A DNA stretch of 37,238 nucleotides, taken from assembly GCA_016789865.1 (NCBI GenBank), contig JAEUPC010000062.1, forward strand, positions 1 to 37,238, written 5' to 3'. Source of the stretch: Rubrivivax sp. GTDB lineage: Bacteria > Pseudomonadota > Gammaproteobacteria > Burkholderiales > Burkholderiaceae_C. Made by a program: the position numbers and the translations under genes. Position 1 is the stretch's first letter, and each line of letters starts with the position of its first letter. Positions 15,658 to 27,498 of the stretch are shown here, in pieces. Below the pieces are notes generated by a model, which saw nothing but the letters and a program-made list of their open reading frames with translations, did no database searches and had not been told where the DNA came from.

Positions 15658-17673
15658 TCAGCGCGAGGCTTCGCGCTCGCGCTCGCCGTGGCGCGGCGCC
15701 TGGCCAGTGCGCTTGCGGTCGTCGTCGCTGCCGCCTCGCTGGGCCGGGGGCGACGCGGCGGGTTGTGCGCGCTGCGGCGGCGAGGCCGGCTGCACGCGCT
15801 GCGCCGGCGGCTGAACCGTTGGGGCTGCTTGGGCCGGGGGCGTGGGCGGAGCAACCGGTCGCGGCGGTGGCACCGCCGCGGCGGGTGGCGGCTGCGTGGC
15901 TCCTCCGTGCGAGGGCAACGAGATGACCCGCGGCGCCTGAGGGGCCGCCACCGTGGGCGCCGGCTGCGCCGACGGCGCCGCCGACGTTGGCGGCACCGCC
16001 TGCACGCCGGGCGCCGGCGCCACCTGGCGCGCACCGGCGGCACCGTTGTCACGCCGGCCCGTTGCCCCTCGAGGTTCACGCGGCTCGCGCCCGGGGCGGA
16101 CTTCGCGCCCCTCGCGCAGATCGCGCCGGTCGCGCACACGCCCGTCATCGCCCGCCGGCGACCCCACGCGGGGCGCCGTCTGCACGCGGTGAGGCGGGGG
16201 CTCCACCCGCGGCGGCGCGGTCGGTGCACCTGCCGCCCCCGGCGGCGTGGCCACCACCGGCGCGGGCGGCGCTACCGCCGTGACCGGCGCGCGCTGCACC
16301 TCGGCCGGCAGGCTGACCACCGCGCGCGCCACCGGCTCGCGGCGCACCAGCACATCGCGCGGCACCACCGTCACGGCGCCGGGCACGCCCTGGTTGGTGT
16401 AGGCCACCGGGCCGGTGGGAATGGTCTGCGGGTGATGCCCCGGCTGCCCGGGTTGCCCATGCGGTTGCCCCGGCGTGACGAAGCGCGGGTTGACGTTGAC
16501 GCGGTCGATGTACACCGGCGTCGCGCGGTAGTGCGGCACGTACACCTCGCGCGGCGCGAGCGGCACCCAGCCCACCGTCGGCCCGCCGACGTTTACCGAG
16601 ACGCTGAAATGCGGCCCACCCACCCAGGCCACCATCGCCGGCGCATAGACGGGGCGGGCCACGTAGCTGCCCGGGGCCCAGCACCAGCGGTCGCGCCAGT
16701 ACACCCAGCGGCCGTAGTGGAACGGCGCGAAGCCCCAGCGCGCATCGTCCACCCAGGTCCAGCCCCAGGGCCGCACCCACACCCAACGGCCATAGCGGTA
16801 GGGTGCCCAGCCCACGGCCACGCTGCTGGGGTACCAGATCGCGCCGTACTCGGGGTGGCGGTCCCATTGGCCCCAGCGGTCGAGGTCCTCGGCGCCGGTC
16901 ATCTCGGGCGAGACATGCTCGGTGCGCGAATGGCGCTCGTCGCGGTCGTCCTCGGCCTGCGCCCAGGACCCGAAGGTGTCGTTGCGCACGCCGCGCCAGA
17001 TGTGGCGCAGGTCGCCCTCGCGGCCACGGTACAGCTCCACGCGCTGGCCCGGGGCCACCGTGAGGCGCTTGCCGCCTTCCACGCGCAGGTCGCCGCGCCA
17101 GCTGGCGGCAAACGTCGTGTCGTCGTCGTGGCGGTCGATGCGGTAGTGGCCCGCGCGCAGCGGCAGCAGGCGCGCCTCCTGCGTGACGATGTCGATCTCG
17201 GCGGCCTTCTCGCGGTTGCGCACGCGCAGCGCGACCGAGCCGCTGTGCAGCCGGAAGGTGAGCCGCTCGTCGTCCAGCCGCACGGCTTCCAGCTCGGTGC
17301 CGCCGCCCAGGCGCAGCACGGTGGAGCCCACGCGCAGCTCGACACGCGCGTCGCCCGCCGTGGAAAGGCGGTCGCCGGTGGTCAGCGGAAGGTTGCGCTC
17401 GGCGTCGCTCCAGCGGTTCTCTTCGCGGTCATAGAGCGAGACATTGCCTTGCACGTCGGCGATGCGGCCCACACGGCCGGGCGGGTCGGCCTCGGGGCGC
17501 GGCTTGTCGGCCCCCGCCTCGGTGGCCCGTGCGGCGGTGCCTGCCGCCCACAGCAGGCTGCCGACAAGCACGCCCGACATCAGCCCCCACATCAACTTGC
17601 CGAACCCGCTGGAGCGGGGCCCATGCCACGCGGCCGGAGGGCGCGCAGCGGCGTTGGAACGTGTTTCGTTCAT
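15658..17673 (-). CDS. Large exported FecR-like/DUF6600 protein with Pro/Arg-rich tail
   Basis: The 671-residue product has a membrane/signal segment (about residues 27-47, LMWGLMSGVLVGSLLWAAGT), then a FecR-like beta domain (GRIADVQGNVSLYDREENRW, NLPLTTGDRLSTAGDARVEL, SGSVALRVRN, VAPGQRVELY; roughly residues 65-220). Next is an aromatic block in which Tyr/Trp-Gly repeats dominate (GAIWYPSSVAVGWAPYRYGR, WVWVRPWGWTWVDDARWGFA, PFHYGRWVYWRDRWCWAPG), as in DUF6600. The last ~270 residues are Pro/Ala/Gln/Arg-rich and low in complexity, with an acidic/basic RDRRDLREGREVRPGRE patch. DUF6600 proteins are common in Burkholderiales; function is unknown. The ATG at 17673 is chosen because it gives a short n-region before the hydrophobic segment. 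It is divergent from the crotonase gene across 190 bp and convergent with the TesA gene. Confidence 0.8.
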   Translation of the reverse strand: MNETRSNAAARPPAAWHGPRSSGFGKLMWGLMSGVLVGSLLWAAGTAARATEAGADKPRPEADPPGRVGRIADVQGNVSLYDREENRWSDAERNLPLTTGDRLSTAGDARVELRVGSTVLRLGGGTELEAVRLDDERLTFRLHSGSVALRVRNREKAAEIDIVTQEARLLPLRAGHYRIDRHDDDTTFAASWRGDLRVEGGKRLTVAPGQRVELYRGREGDLRHIWRGVRNDTFGSWAQAEDDRDERHSRTEHVSPEMTGAEDLDRWGQWDRHPEYGAIWYPSSVAVGWAPYRYGRWVWVRPWGWTWVDDARWGFAPFHYGRWVYWRDRWCWAPGSYVARPVYAPAMVAWVGGPHFSVSVNVGGPTVGWVPLAPREVYVPHYRATPVYIDRVNVNPRFVTPGQPHGQPGQPGHHPQTIPTGPVAYTNQGVPGAVTVVPRDVLVRREPVARAVVSLPAEVQRAPVTAVAPPAPVVATPPGAAGAPTAPPRVEPPPHRVQTAPRVGSPAGDDGRVRDRRDLREGREVRPGREPREPRGATGRRDNGAAGARQVAPAPGVQAVPPTSAAPSAQPAPTVAAPQAPRVISLPSHGGATQPPPAAAVPPPRPVAPPTPPAQAAPTVQPPAQRVQPASPPQRAQPAASPPAQRGGSDDDRKRTGQAPRHGEREREASR

Positions 17674-17863
17674 GGCGGTGCAACGGTTGCCGTGGAGGCG
17701 ACGATGACGCAAATGCCCGCCATGATGGGGGAGGCGATGTAAAGCCGTGTTTCTCCCCGCCCGCCGTGTGCGCGGCCGCGGCGATGCTCGGCCGCGGGTC
17801 TGCAGCAGCCCCGACAGCGTCCGGGCGCCCGCGTTGCAGCCCCACAGCCCCAAGCCACCTGCC

Positions 17864-18793
17864 ATGAGAGACATGAGCGACTTCAGCACCCTCACCCTGG
17901 CCAAGCAGCCGGGCGAACCGCGCATCGCCCGCATCACGCTGAACCGCCCCGAGCGGCTCAACGCCATCAACCCGCATGTGCCGGGCGAGATCCGCCGCGC
18001 CGTGCAGCACGCCGAGGCCGACGACGAGGTGCACGTCATCGTGCTGGCCGGCGCCGGGCGCGCGTTCTGTGCCGGCTACGACCTGCAGGACTTCGGCTCG
18101 GGCCGCGCCGAGCACCCCTGCCAGCAGGAGCAGCAGCCCTGGGAGCCGACCGACGACTACGCCGAGATGAAGCGCTACACCGAGGACTTCATGGCCCTGT
18201 GGCGCAGCCGCAAGCCCACCATCGCCATGGTGCACGGCGTGGCGCTGGCCGGCGGCAGCGACATCGCCATGTGCTGCGACCTGCTGGTCATGGCCGACGA
18301 CGCGAAGATCGGCTACCCGCCGGTGCGCGTGTGGGGCTGCCCCACCACCGCGATGTGGACCTACCGCCTGGGCCCCATGCGCGCCAAGCAGCTGATGTTC
18401 ACCGGCGACATGATCGACGGCCGCACCGCCGTCGCCTGGGGCCTGGCCACCCAAAGCGTGCCCGCCGCCGAGCTGGAAACGGCCACGTTGGCGCTGGCGC
18501 GCCGCATCGCCAGCGTGCCGCGCGCGCACCTGGCGATGCACAAGATGGTGGTCAACCAGGCGATGCTGACGATGGGCCTGGAGCAGACGCAGATGTTCGC
18601 CACGCTCTTCGACGGCATCACGCGCCACAACCCCGAAGGCCTGTGGTTCCGCCGTCAGGCGCAGGTGCACGGCTTCAAGAGCGCGGTCGAATGGCGCGAC
18701 AGCGGCCGGCCGATTCCTGAAGGCGACGAGGCGCGGGCGCTGATCGCGGAGCTGCAGAGGCAACTCGCGCCCGACCGGCCGCCACCAGGCTGA
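17864..18793 (+). CDS. Crotonase/enoyl-CoA hydratase family protein, atypical active site
   Basis: The 309-residue product has the crotonase fold: IARITLNRPERLNAINPHV, the first oxyanion-hole motif AGRAFCAGYDLQDF (residues 65-77) and the second, MVHGVALAGGSDIAMCCDLL (about 122-141). These bind the acyl-CoA thioester. The two glutamates that catalyse hydration in classical hydratases (Glu144/Glu164 of the rat enzyme) align with Asp133 and Val154 (in YPPVRVWGCPTTAMW), so a plain hydratase is doubtful; isomerase, hydrolase or another crotonase activity is possible. A 25-residue Gln/Glu-rich insert (EHPCQQEQQPWEP region) follows the first motif. Start choice lies between ATG 17864 (M-R-D-M) and 17873 (MSDFSTL), neither with a good ribosome binding site. 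It appears monocistronic and is followed by a strong hairpin. Confidence 0.85.
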   Translation: MRDMSDFSTLTLAKQPGEPRIARITLNRPERLNAINPHVPGEIRRAVQHAEADDEVHVIVLAGAGRAFCAGYDLQDFGSGRAEHPCQQEQQPWEPTDDYAEMKRYTEDFMALWRSRKPTIAMVHGVALAGGSDIAMCCDLLVMADDAKIGYPPVRVWGCPTTAMWTYRLGPMRAKQLMFTGDMIDGRTAVAWGLATQSVPAAELETATLALARRIASVPRAHLAMHKMVVNQAMLTMGLEQTQMFATLFDGITRHNPEGLWFRRQAQVHGFKSAVEWRDSGRPIPEGDEARALIAELQRQLAPDRPPPG

Positions 18794-18812
18794 GCGGGCC
18801 TGCAAGGCCCGC
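18794..18812. terminator. Perfect hairpin after crotonase gene
   Basis: GCGGGCCT (18794-18801) and AGGCCCGC (18805-18812) form an 8-bp perfect stem around GCA, starting directly after the TGA stop. No T-run follows. It lies between two convergent genes. Confidence 0.55.
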
Positions 18813-18922
18813 CGCGCGCCGGCTTGGCCGTGCTTGGCGGGGGCTACATCGGCCGGGGCCGGAGAGGTCTACGTCGACCCCTGACCGCGCAGCAGGACCC
18901 ACCGCGCGGCCCCGCCGCTCGC

Positions 18923-19459
18923 CTACTCCTCGCCCGCGTCCACCAGCTCGGGAAACAGCACGCTCGTGAACCCCAGCTTGGTGAGGTCGGTCATGCGTGT
19001 GGGGTACAGCCGCCCGATCAGGTGGTCGCACTCGTGCTGCACCACGCGCGCATGGAAGCCGTCGACTTCGCGCTCGATCAGTTCGCCCCGGGCGTCCCAG
19101 CCGCGGTAGCGGATGCGCGCATGGCGCGGCACCACGCCGCGCAGGCCCGGCACCGAGAGGCAGCCTTCCCAGCCCTCCACCAGCTCATCGGAAAGCGGCG
19201 TGACCAGCGGGTTCACCAGCACCGTGGGCGGCACGGCCGGCGCCTCGGGGTAGCGCGCATTGCGCTCGAAGCCGAAGATCACCACCTGCAGATCCACGCC
19301 GATCTGCGGCGCGGCGAGCCCGGCCCCCTGGGCCGCGGCCATGGTGTCGAACAGGTCGGCCACCAGCGCGTGCAACTCGGGCGAGTCGAACGCGCGCACC
19401 GGCTGCGCCACTTGCAGCAGCCGCGGGTCGCCCATCTTCAGGATCTCGCGTACCGTCAT
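18923..19459 (-). CDS. def: Peptide deformylase
   Basis: Peptide deformylase removes the formyl group from the initiator methionine of new proteins, using a metal ion bound by Cys and two His. The 178-residue product has all three signatures: motif 1 [10 protein letters not shown] (residues 45-54), motif 2 EGCLS (98-102, Cys100 metal ligand) and motif 3 QHECDHLIG (His142, Glu143, His146). Start [15 protein letters not shown] is typical, and the ATG at 19459 is preceded by GGGGAGGTGAGC, the best ribosome binding site in the window. The gene is 43 bp downstream of ligA on the same strand, so it may be cotranscribed with smc-zipA-ligA. It is not next to fmt, so it may be a second, paralogous deformylase. 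Confidence 0.96.
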   Translation of the reverse strand: MTVREILKMGDPRLLQVAQPVRAFDSPELHALVADLFDTMAAAQGAGLAAPQIGVDLQVVIFGFERNARYPEAPAVPPTVLVNPLVTPLSDELVEGWEGCLSVPGLRGVVPRHARIRYRGWDARGELIEREVDGFHARVVQHECDHLIGRLYPTRMTDLTKLGFTSVLFPELVDAGEE

Positions 19460-19502
19460 GCTCACCTCCCCTGGCACCTGGCGGTCCGGGCACCGCGCGG
19501 CT

Positions 19503-22779
<3,277 letters not shown>

Positions 22780-22800
22780 CACCGGTGGCCAGCCGGTGCC

Positions 22801-25800
22801 TCAGGCGGCTTCCGCCAGGGACACCGCCGACTCCATGTCCACCGCCACGATGCGGCTGACCCCCTGCTCCTGCATCGTCACGCCGATCAGCTGCTCGGCC
22901 ATCTCCATGGCGATCTTGTTGTGGCTGATGAACAGGAACTGCGTGCCCTTGGCGCTCATCTCGGTGACGAGCTTGCGGTAGCGCTCGGTGTTGGCGTCGT
23001 CCAGCGGCGCGTCCACCTCATCCAGCAGGCAGAACGGCGCCGGGTTGAGCATGAAGATCGCAAACACCAGCGCGATGGCGGTGAGCGCCTTCTCGCCGCC
23101 CGAGAGCAGATGGATGGTGCTGTTCTTCTTGCCCGGCGGCTGCGCCATCACCTGCACGCCGGCGTCGAGGATCTCCGCACCGGTCATCACCAGCCGCGCG
23201 TTGCCGCCGCCGAACAGCTGCGGGAACATGCGGCCGAAGTGCTCGTTGACCTGGTTGAAGGTGGAAGCCAAGAGGTCGCGCGTCTCCAGGTCGATCTTCT
23301 GGATGGCGTCTTCGAGCGTGGTGATGGCGTCTTGCAGGTCGGCGTTCTGCGCGTCGAGAAAACTCTTGCGCTCGCGCGAGGTGGTGAGCTCTTCCAGCGC
23401 GGCCAGGTTGACGGCGCCCAGCGCACCGATGTCGCGGTTGATGCGGTCGATCTCGCTTTGCAGGCCGTAGAGCTTGACGCCGCCGTCCTCGATGCCCTTG
23501 GCCAGCGCTTCGAGCTCGACGGCGGCCGCGGCGAGCTGCTCCAGGTACTGCGCGCCGCCCAGCTGCGCCGCCTGCTGCTCCAGCTGCAACGCGGTGATGC
23601 GCTCGCGCAGCGGCTCCAGGCTGCGCTCGTGCGCCATGCGCTGCTCGTCGGCGGCACGCAGCTTGGCCGCCAGGTCGTCGTACTCGCTGCGCGCGGCGGC
23701 CAGCACCTGCTCACGCTCCAGCTTCAACGCCAGCGCCCCCTGCAGGCCGCTTTGCGCGCTGGCGTCGTCGAAGGCGCCGAGTTCGAGTTCGAGCTGCTGA
23801 CCGGCGGCCTGGTTGCTCTCGATCTGCTGAGCGGCCGTTTCGATGCCGCGCTGCAGCTCGGCCTTGCGGCTGGTGAGCGCGCGGGCCTGGAAGCCCGCCT
23901 CCTGCGCCTGGCGTTCGAGCGCGCGCTGCTGTTCGCGCGCGTCGGCCAGCGTGCGCTCGGCGGCCAGCACGCCGTCGTCGAATTCGGCGTGCATCTCCTG
24001 GGCACCGGCGAGTTCGATGTCCAGCTCCTCGAAGCGGCCTTCGCCGGTGGCGCGCCGCTCGTCCAACGCGGCCAGCTGCGCGTCGGTCTCCTCCAGCTCG
24101 CCGGCCAGTTGCTGGCCGCGGGCACTGGCCGCCTCGGCCTGCTGCGCCAGGCGCAGCACCTCCACATGCAGCGCATGCGCGCGGTTCTGCGCCTCGGTGG
24201 CCTCGCGCCGCGCCGCCAGCTCGCGCTGCGAGGCGTCGGTGTACTGCGCCTCCAGCCGCACCGACTGCGCGCGCGCCTCCTCGGCGATCAGCGCCTGCGC
24301 ACGCTGCGCGCGTTCGAGGTTCTCGATCTCCTGCGCACGCGCCAGCATGCCGGCCTGTTCGGAATCGGGCGCGTAGAAGCTCACCGCAAACTGCGAGACG
24401 GCGTGGCCCTCGCGGGTCATGATGACTTCGCCGTGCGTCAGCTTGCCGCGATTGGCCAGCGCTTCTTCGATCGACGCGGCGGTGTACACGCCTTCCAGCC
24501 AATCGTTAAGCAGCGCCTTCAGGCCCGCGTCGTTCAGCCGCAGCAGCTCGGAAAGCCGCGGCAGCGTCTGGTGCGTGTTGGCGATCGCCGCCTGCGGCGC
24601 GGCATAGAAGGCAAGTTTGGCCGGCGGTGCATCGGTGGCGAACGCGCGCACCATGTCGAGCTTGCCCACCGAAAGCGCGTTGAGCCGCTCGCGCAGCGCC
24701 GACTCGAGCGCGGTCTCCCAGCCGCCTTCGATGTGCACGAGCGTCCACAGGCCCTGCAGGCCCGCCAGCCCGTGCTTCTCGAGCCAGGGCTTGAGCTTGC
24801 CCTCGGTCTGCACTTTCTCCTGCAGCGCACGCAGCGCTTCCAGCCGGGCCTTGATGTCGGCCAGCCTGGCCGCCGCGCGCTGGCTGTCTTCCTGCGCGGC
24901 GCGGCGCTGTTCGTCCAGCTGAGGCACCAGCGTGTGCAGCTCGGCCAGCCGCGTATCGCTGGTCTCGCGTTGGCCCTGTGCCGTGGCTTCCTGCGCCCGC
25001 AGCGCTTCGAGCTTTGGCAAGTCGGGCGCTTCGATGCCCTTGTGCTCGGCGGCCAGCCGCTCGCGGCGCGCGCGCAGCGTGCGCGTCTGCTCCTCGATGC
25101 TGCGACTCTCGGCGGCCAGCACCTGGATCTGCTGCTGCACCTGCGCCACGAGGTTGCGTTGCGCGTTGCTCTTGCCTTGCGCTGCGCGCAGGGCTTCCTC
25201 GAGGTCGGGCAGGCGCGCGCCCTGTTCCTCGGCCTGGCCGGCCAGCACTGCGGCCTGCTCGTCGGCGGCGACGATCTGCTCGGCGATCTGTTCCAGCTCG
25301 GCACGCGCCTCTTCCTGGCGCTCGGCCCATTGCTGGTTCTGCGCGCGAAGGTCGGCCAGGCGCTGCTCGGCGCGCTTGCGCCCTTCGACGACATAGCGGA
25401 TGCGCTCTTCGAGCCGGCTCACCTCCAGTTGCGCCTCGCCGAGCAGCCCCTGCTTGGCGTGCAGCGCGTCGTTGGCCGCGTAGTGCGCCTGGCGCAGCGT
25501 CTCCAGCTCGGCCTCGACGTGGCGCATGTCGGCAATGCGCGCTTCCAGCGCATTGGCGGCCCCGGCGGCCGCGGCCTTCACGCGCTCTTCCTCGTTCGCC
25601 GCATCGCGGTGCTTCAGGAACCACAGTTGGTGCAGCTTCAGCGTGCCGGCGTCCTGCAGGCCGCGGTATTGCGCGGCGACTTCGGCCTGCTTTTCCAGCT
25701 TGTCGAGGTTGCTGCCCAGCTCACGCAGGATGTCGTCCACGCGCGTCAGGTTCTCGCGCGTGTCCTTCAGCCGATTCTCGGTTTCGCGGCGGCGTTCCTT

Positions 25801-26319
25801 GTACTTGCTGACGCCGGCGGCCTCTTCGAGAAACAGGCGCAATTCCTCGGGGCGGCTTTCGATGATGCGGCTGATGGTGCCCTGGCCGATGATCGCGTAG
25901 GCGCGTGGGCCGAGGCCTGTGCCGAGGAACACGTCTTGCACGTCGCGCCGGCGCACCGGCTGGTTGTTGATGTAGTAGCTGGAAGAGCCATCGCGCGTGA
26001 GCACGCGCTTGACGGCAATCTCGGCAAAGCTGTTCCACTGCCCGCCGGCGCGCGCCGCGGTGTTGTCGAACACCAGCTCCACGCTGGCGCGGCCGGCCGG
26101 CTTGCGGTTGCCGCTGCCGTTGAAGATGACGTCCTGCATGCTCTCGCCACGCAGTTCACTGGCCTTGCTCTCGCCCAGCACCCAGCGCACGGCGTCCATG
26201 ATGTTGCTCTTGCCGCAACCATTCGGGCCGACCACGCCCACGCGCTGCCCGGGCAACTGAAAGTTGGTCGGCTCGGCAAACGACTTGAAGCCCGAGAGCT
26301 TGATCGAGGAAAGGCGCAT
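22801..26319 (-). CDS. smc: Chromosome segregation protein SMC
   Basis: SMC forms a long antiparallel coiled-coil dimer that, with ScpA and ScpB, extrudes DNA loops and individualises sister chromosomes. The 1172-residue product has the N-terminal head [20 protein letters not shown] with Walker [10 protein letters not shown] (residues 31-39), two long coiled coils rich in Ala/Glu/Arg/Gln, and a hinge about residues 510-640 ([52 protein letters not shown]). The C-terminal head has [20 protein letters not shown] (signature motif), [19 protein letters not shown] (Walker B) and [20 protein letters not shown] (H-loop). The start at 26319 follows the conserved first residues. It heads the smc-zipA-ligA(-def) operon and is divergent from queF. 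An inverted repeat followed by a T-run lies about 75 bp upstream in the leader. Confidence 0.97.
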   Translation of the reverse strand: MRLSSIKLSGFKSFAEPTNFQLPGQRVGVVGPNGCGKSNIMDAVRWVLGESKASELRGESMQDVIFNGSGNRKPAGRASVELVFDNTAARAGGQWNSFAEIAVKRVLTRDGSSSYYINNQPVRRRDVQDVFLGTGLGPRAYAIIGQGTISRIIESRPEELRLFLEEAAGVSKYKERRRETENRLKDTRENLTRVDDILRELGSNLDKLEKQAEVAAQYRGLQDAGTLKLHQLWFLKHRDAANEEERVKAAAAGAANALEARIADMRHVEAELETLRQAHYAANDALHAKQGLLGEAQLEVSRLEERIRYVVEGRKRAEQRLADLRAQNQQWAERQEEARAELEQIAEQIVAADEQAAVLAGQAEEQGARLPDLEEALRAAQGKSNAQRNLVAQVQQQIQVLAAESRSIEEQTRTLRARRERLAAEHKGIEAPDLPKLEALRAQEATAQGQRETSDTRLAELHTLVPQLDEQRRAAQEDSQRAAARLADIKARLEALRALQEKVQTEGKLKPWLEKHGLAGLQGLWTLVHIEGGWETALESALRERLNALSVGKLDMVRAFATDAPPAKLAFYAAPQAAIANTHQTLPRLSELLRLNDAGLKALLNDWLEGVYTAASIEEALANRGKLTHGEVIMTREGHAVSQFAVSFYAPDSEQAGMLARAQEIENLERAQRAQALIAEEARAQSVRLEAQYTDASQRELAARREATEAQNRAHALHVEVLRLAQQAEAASARGQQLAGELEETDAQLAALDERRATGEGRFEELDIELAGAQEMHAEFDDGVLAAERTLADAREQQRALERQAQEAGFQARALTSRKAELQRGIETAAQQIESNQAAGQQLELELGAFDDASAQSGLQGALALKLEREQVLAAARSEYDDLAAKLRAADEQRMAHERSLEPLRERITALQLEQQAAQLGGAQYLEQLAAAAVELEALAKGIEDGGVKLYGLQSEIDRINRDIGALGAVNLAALEELTTSRERKSFLDAQNADLQDAITTLEDAIQKIDLETRDLLASTFNQVNEHFGRMFPQLFGGGNARLVMTGAEILDAGVQVMAQPPGKKNSTIHLLSGGEKALTAIALVFAIFMLNPAPFCLLDEVDAPLDDANTERYRKLVTEMSAKGTQFLFISHNKIAMEMAEQLIGVTMQEQGVSRIVAVDMESAVSLAEAA

Positions 26320-26392
26320 CGTGGCCAGCGGCCGTGCGCTGCGACGAGGATCGCAGGCACCGCCGCAAGTGCTTGAATTCAAAAGGAAAAAT

Positions 26393-26410
26393 GCGCTCCG
26401 AACGGAGCGC
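26393..26410 (-). terminator. Terminator-like inverted repeat in the smc leader
   Basis: GCGCTCCG (26393-26400) and CGGAGCGC (26403-26410) form a perfect 8-bp inverted repeat with a 2-nt centre (7-bp stem, 4-nt loop GTTC when folded). On the minus strand it is followed by ATTTTTCC, giving the form of a rho-independent terminator. It lies between the predicted smc promoter and the smc start, so it may be an attenuator or stop antisense transcription. An operator is the other option. Confidence 0.55.
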
Positions 26411-26422
26411 TGGGCGGGCCGG

Positions 26423-26432
26423 ATGATAACAT
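26423..26432. promoter_or_regulatory. Overlapping divergent -10 elements for smc and queF
   Basis: ATGATAACAT contains GATAAC/TAACAT for the + strand (queF start 26474) and TATCAT for the - strand (smc start 26319). It is nearly symmetric about its centre. No clear -35 elements are seen on either side. Confidence 0.45.
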
Positions 26433-26473
26433 CGCGCCCCCTCGCCCGAGCCCCTTGGCAACCGCGCTTGACC

Positions 26474-26944
26474 ATGCCCAAGAAGCCCTCCCGCGCGCTG
26501 GCGAAGCCGCCGCTGAATCAACGCCAGGCGCCCCCGGTGCCGCCCACCGCGCCAAGCAAGGAGCTGCAGGTCTTTGCCAACCCGGCGCCCGAGCGCGACT
26601 ACGTCATCCGCTTCGAGGTGCCCGAGTTCACCTGCCTGTGCCCGCTGACCGGGCAGCCCGACTTCGCGCACTTCACCATCGAGATCGTGGCCGACCGGCT
26701 CTGCGTCGAGCTGAAGAGCCTGAAGATGTACTTCTGGAGTTATCGCGACGAGGGGGCCTTCCACGAGAGGGTCACCAATGCGATCTGCGACGACATCGTC
26801 AAGGCCATCGCGCCGCGCTTCGTGCGCATCCACGCCGACTGGTTCGTGCGCGGCGGCATCCGCACCTTCGTCACCGCCGAGCACCGCAAGAAGGGCTGGA
26901 AGCCGGCGCCGGCGGTCGACCTGCCGAACCCGCCGAAGGCGTGA
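26474..26944 (+). CDS. queF: NADPH-dependent 7-cyano-7-deazaguanine reductase (short QueF type)
   Basis: QueF reduces preQ0 to preQ1 with two NADPH in queuosine biosynthesis, a tRNA wobble modification. The 156-residue product is a unimodular (Bacillus-type) enzyme. It has the catalytic motif [14 protein letters not shown] with nucleophile Cys56 and Asp63, the QueF family motif [20 protein letters not shown] (about residues 79-98) with Glu79 and Glu98, and the strand [16 protein letters not shown] near the C-terminus. The first 35 residues are a Pro/Lys-rich extension. The ATG at 26474 is the only good start; no clear Shine-Dalgarno is present. The short leader shows no preQ1 riboswitch fold that I can recognise. 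The TGA overlaps the ATG of the SET-domain gene by one base, so the two are translationally coupled. Other queuosine genes are not in the window. Confidence 0.94.
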   Translation: MPKKPSRALAKPPLNQRQAPPVPPTAPSKELQVFANPAPERDYVIRFEVPEFTCLCPLTGQPDFAHFTIEIVADRLCVELKSLKMYFWSYRDEGAFHERVTNAICDDIVKAIAPRFVRIHADWFVRGGIRTFVTAEHRKKGWKPAPAVDLPNPPKA

Positions 26945-27405
26945 TGGGCACCGGCCGCGCAACCCCGCCCGCGGTGCCGCCGCCCCCGGTGTCGCGCCCG
27001 CCGTACCAGAAGTTCGCCGTCACGGTGAAGAACAGCCGCATCGATGGCCACGGCGCCTTCGCCGCCGAGCCGATTCCGCCGCGGCTGAAGATCGGCGAGA
27101 TCCGCGGCGAGGCCATCAGCGTGGCCGAGGCGCGCATCCGCGCCACACGGCACGAGCGCATCATGATCGTCGAGCTGAGTGCACGCAAAGCCATCGACTT
27201 CAGCAAGAGCACCGACCCGATGCGCTTCACCAACCACAGCTGCCGGCCCAACGCGCGGCTGGTCATCCGCAACGGGCGCGTGGAGTTCTACGCGCGCCGC
27301 GCCATCACGCCGGGCGAAGAGGTCACCGTCGACTACGGCGAGACGCACCACGACGGCAAGCTCGCCTGCCGCTGCGGCGCGCCGGGGTGCCGCGGGGCGC
27401 TGTAG
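26944..27405 (+). CDS. SET-domain protein with post-SET cysteines, probable lysine methyltransferase
   Basis: SET domains transfer methyl groups from S-adenosylmethionine to lysine side chains. The 153-residue product is almost only this domain: a ~20-residue Pro-rich start, VKNSRIDGHGAFAAEPIPP (SAM-binding region), the pseudoknot motif RFTNHSCRPNARL (N97-H98-S99-C100), GEEVTVDYGE with the conserved Tyr131, and a complete post-SET motif ACRCGAPGCRG in which Cys142, Cys144 and Cys149 with Cys100 would bind zinc. All catalytic and zinc positions of eukaryotic-type SET enzymes are kept. The ATG at 26944 overlaps the queF TGA (TGATG), so it is coupled to queF. The target protein is unknown; ribosomal or DNA-binding proteins are the usual guesses for free-living bacteria. 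Standalone single-domain SET proteins are known in bacteria. Confidence 0.88.
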   Translation: MGTGRATPPAVPPPPVSRPPYQKFAVTVKNSRIDGHGAFAAEPIPPRLKIGEIRGEAISVAEARIRATRHERIMIVELSARKAIDFSKSTDPMRFTNHSCRPNARLVIRNGRVEFYARRAITPGEEVTVDYGETHHDGKLACRCGAPGCRGAL

Positions 27406-27420
27406 GCCGTATCGGCGGCA

Positions 27421-27492
27421 CAGGCCTTGTAGGCCTTGTAGGCCTTGTAGGCTGTGCAGGCCGTGCAGGCCGTGCAGGCCGTGCAGGCCGCC
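27421..27492. repeat. 9-bp tandem repeat x8 between convergent genes
   Basis: Eight consecutive 9-bp units of the form YAGGCCKTG (for example TAGGCCTTG then CAGGCCGTG) run from 27421 to 27492. The first three to four units are of the T-rich kind and the last four of the C/G kind, suggesting expansion in two steps. It fills most of the gap between the SET-protein stop and the flavin reductase stop. Confidence 0.92.
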
Positions 27493-27498
27493 CCGCCG

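Noticed and set aside
26433-26473. preQ1 riboswitch ahead of queF
   Set aside because: The leader is short, GC-rich and lacks the expected A-rich pseudoknot tail and P1 stem.
27421-27492. CRISPR array
   Set aside because: The units are 9 bp, contiguous and without spacers; no cas genes nearby.
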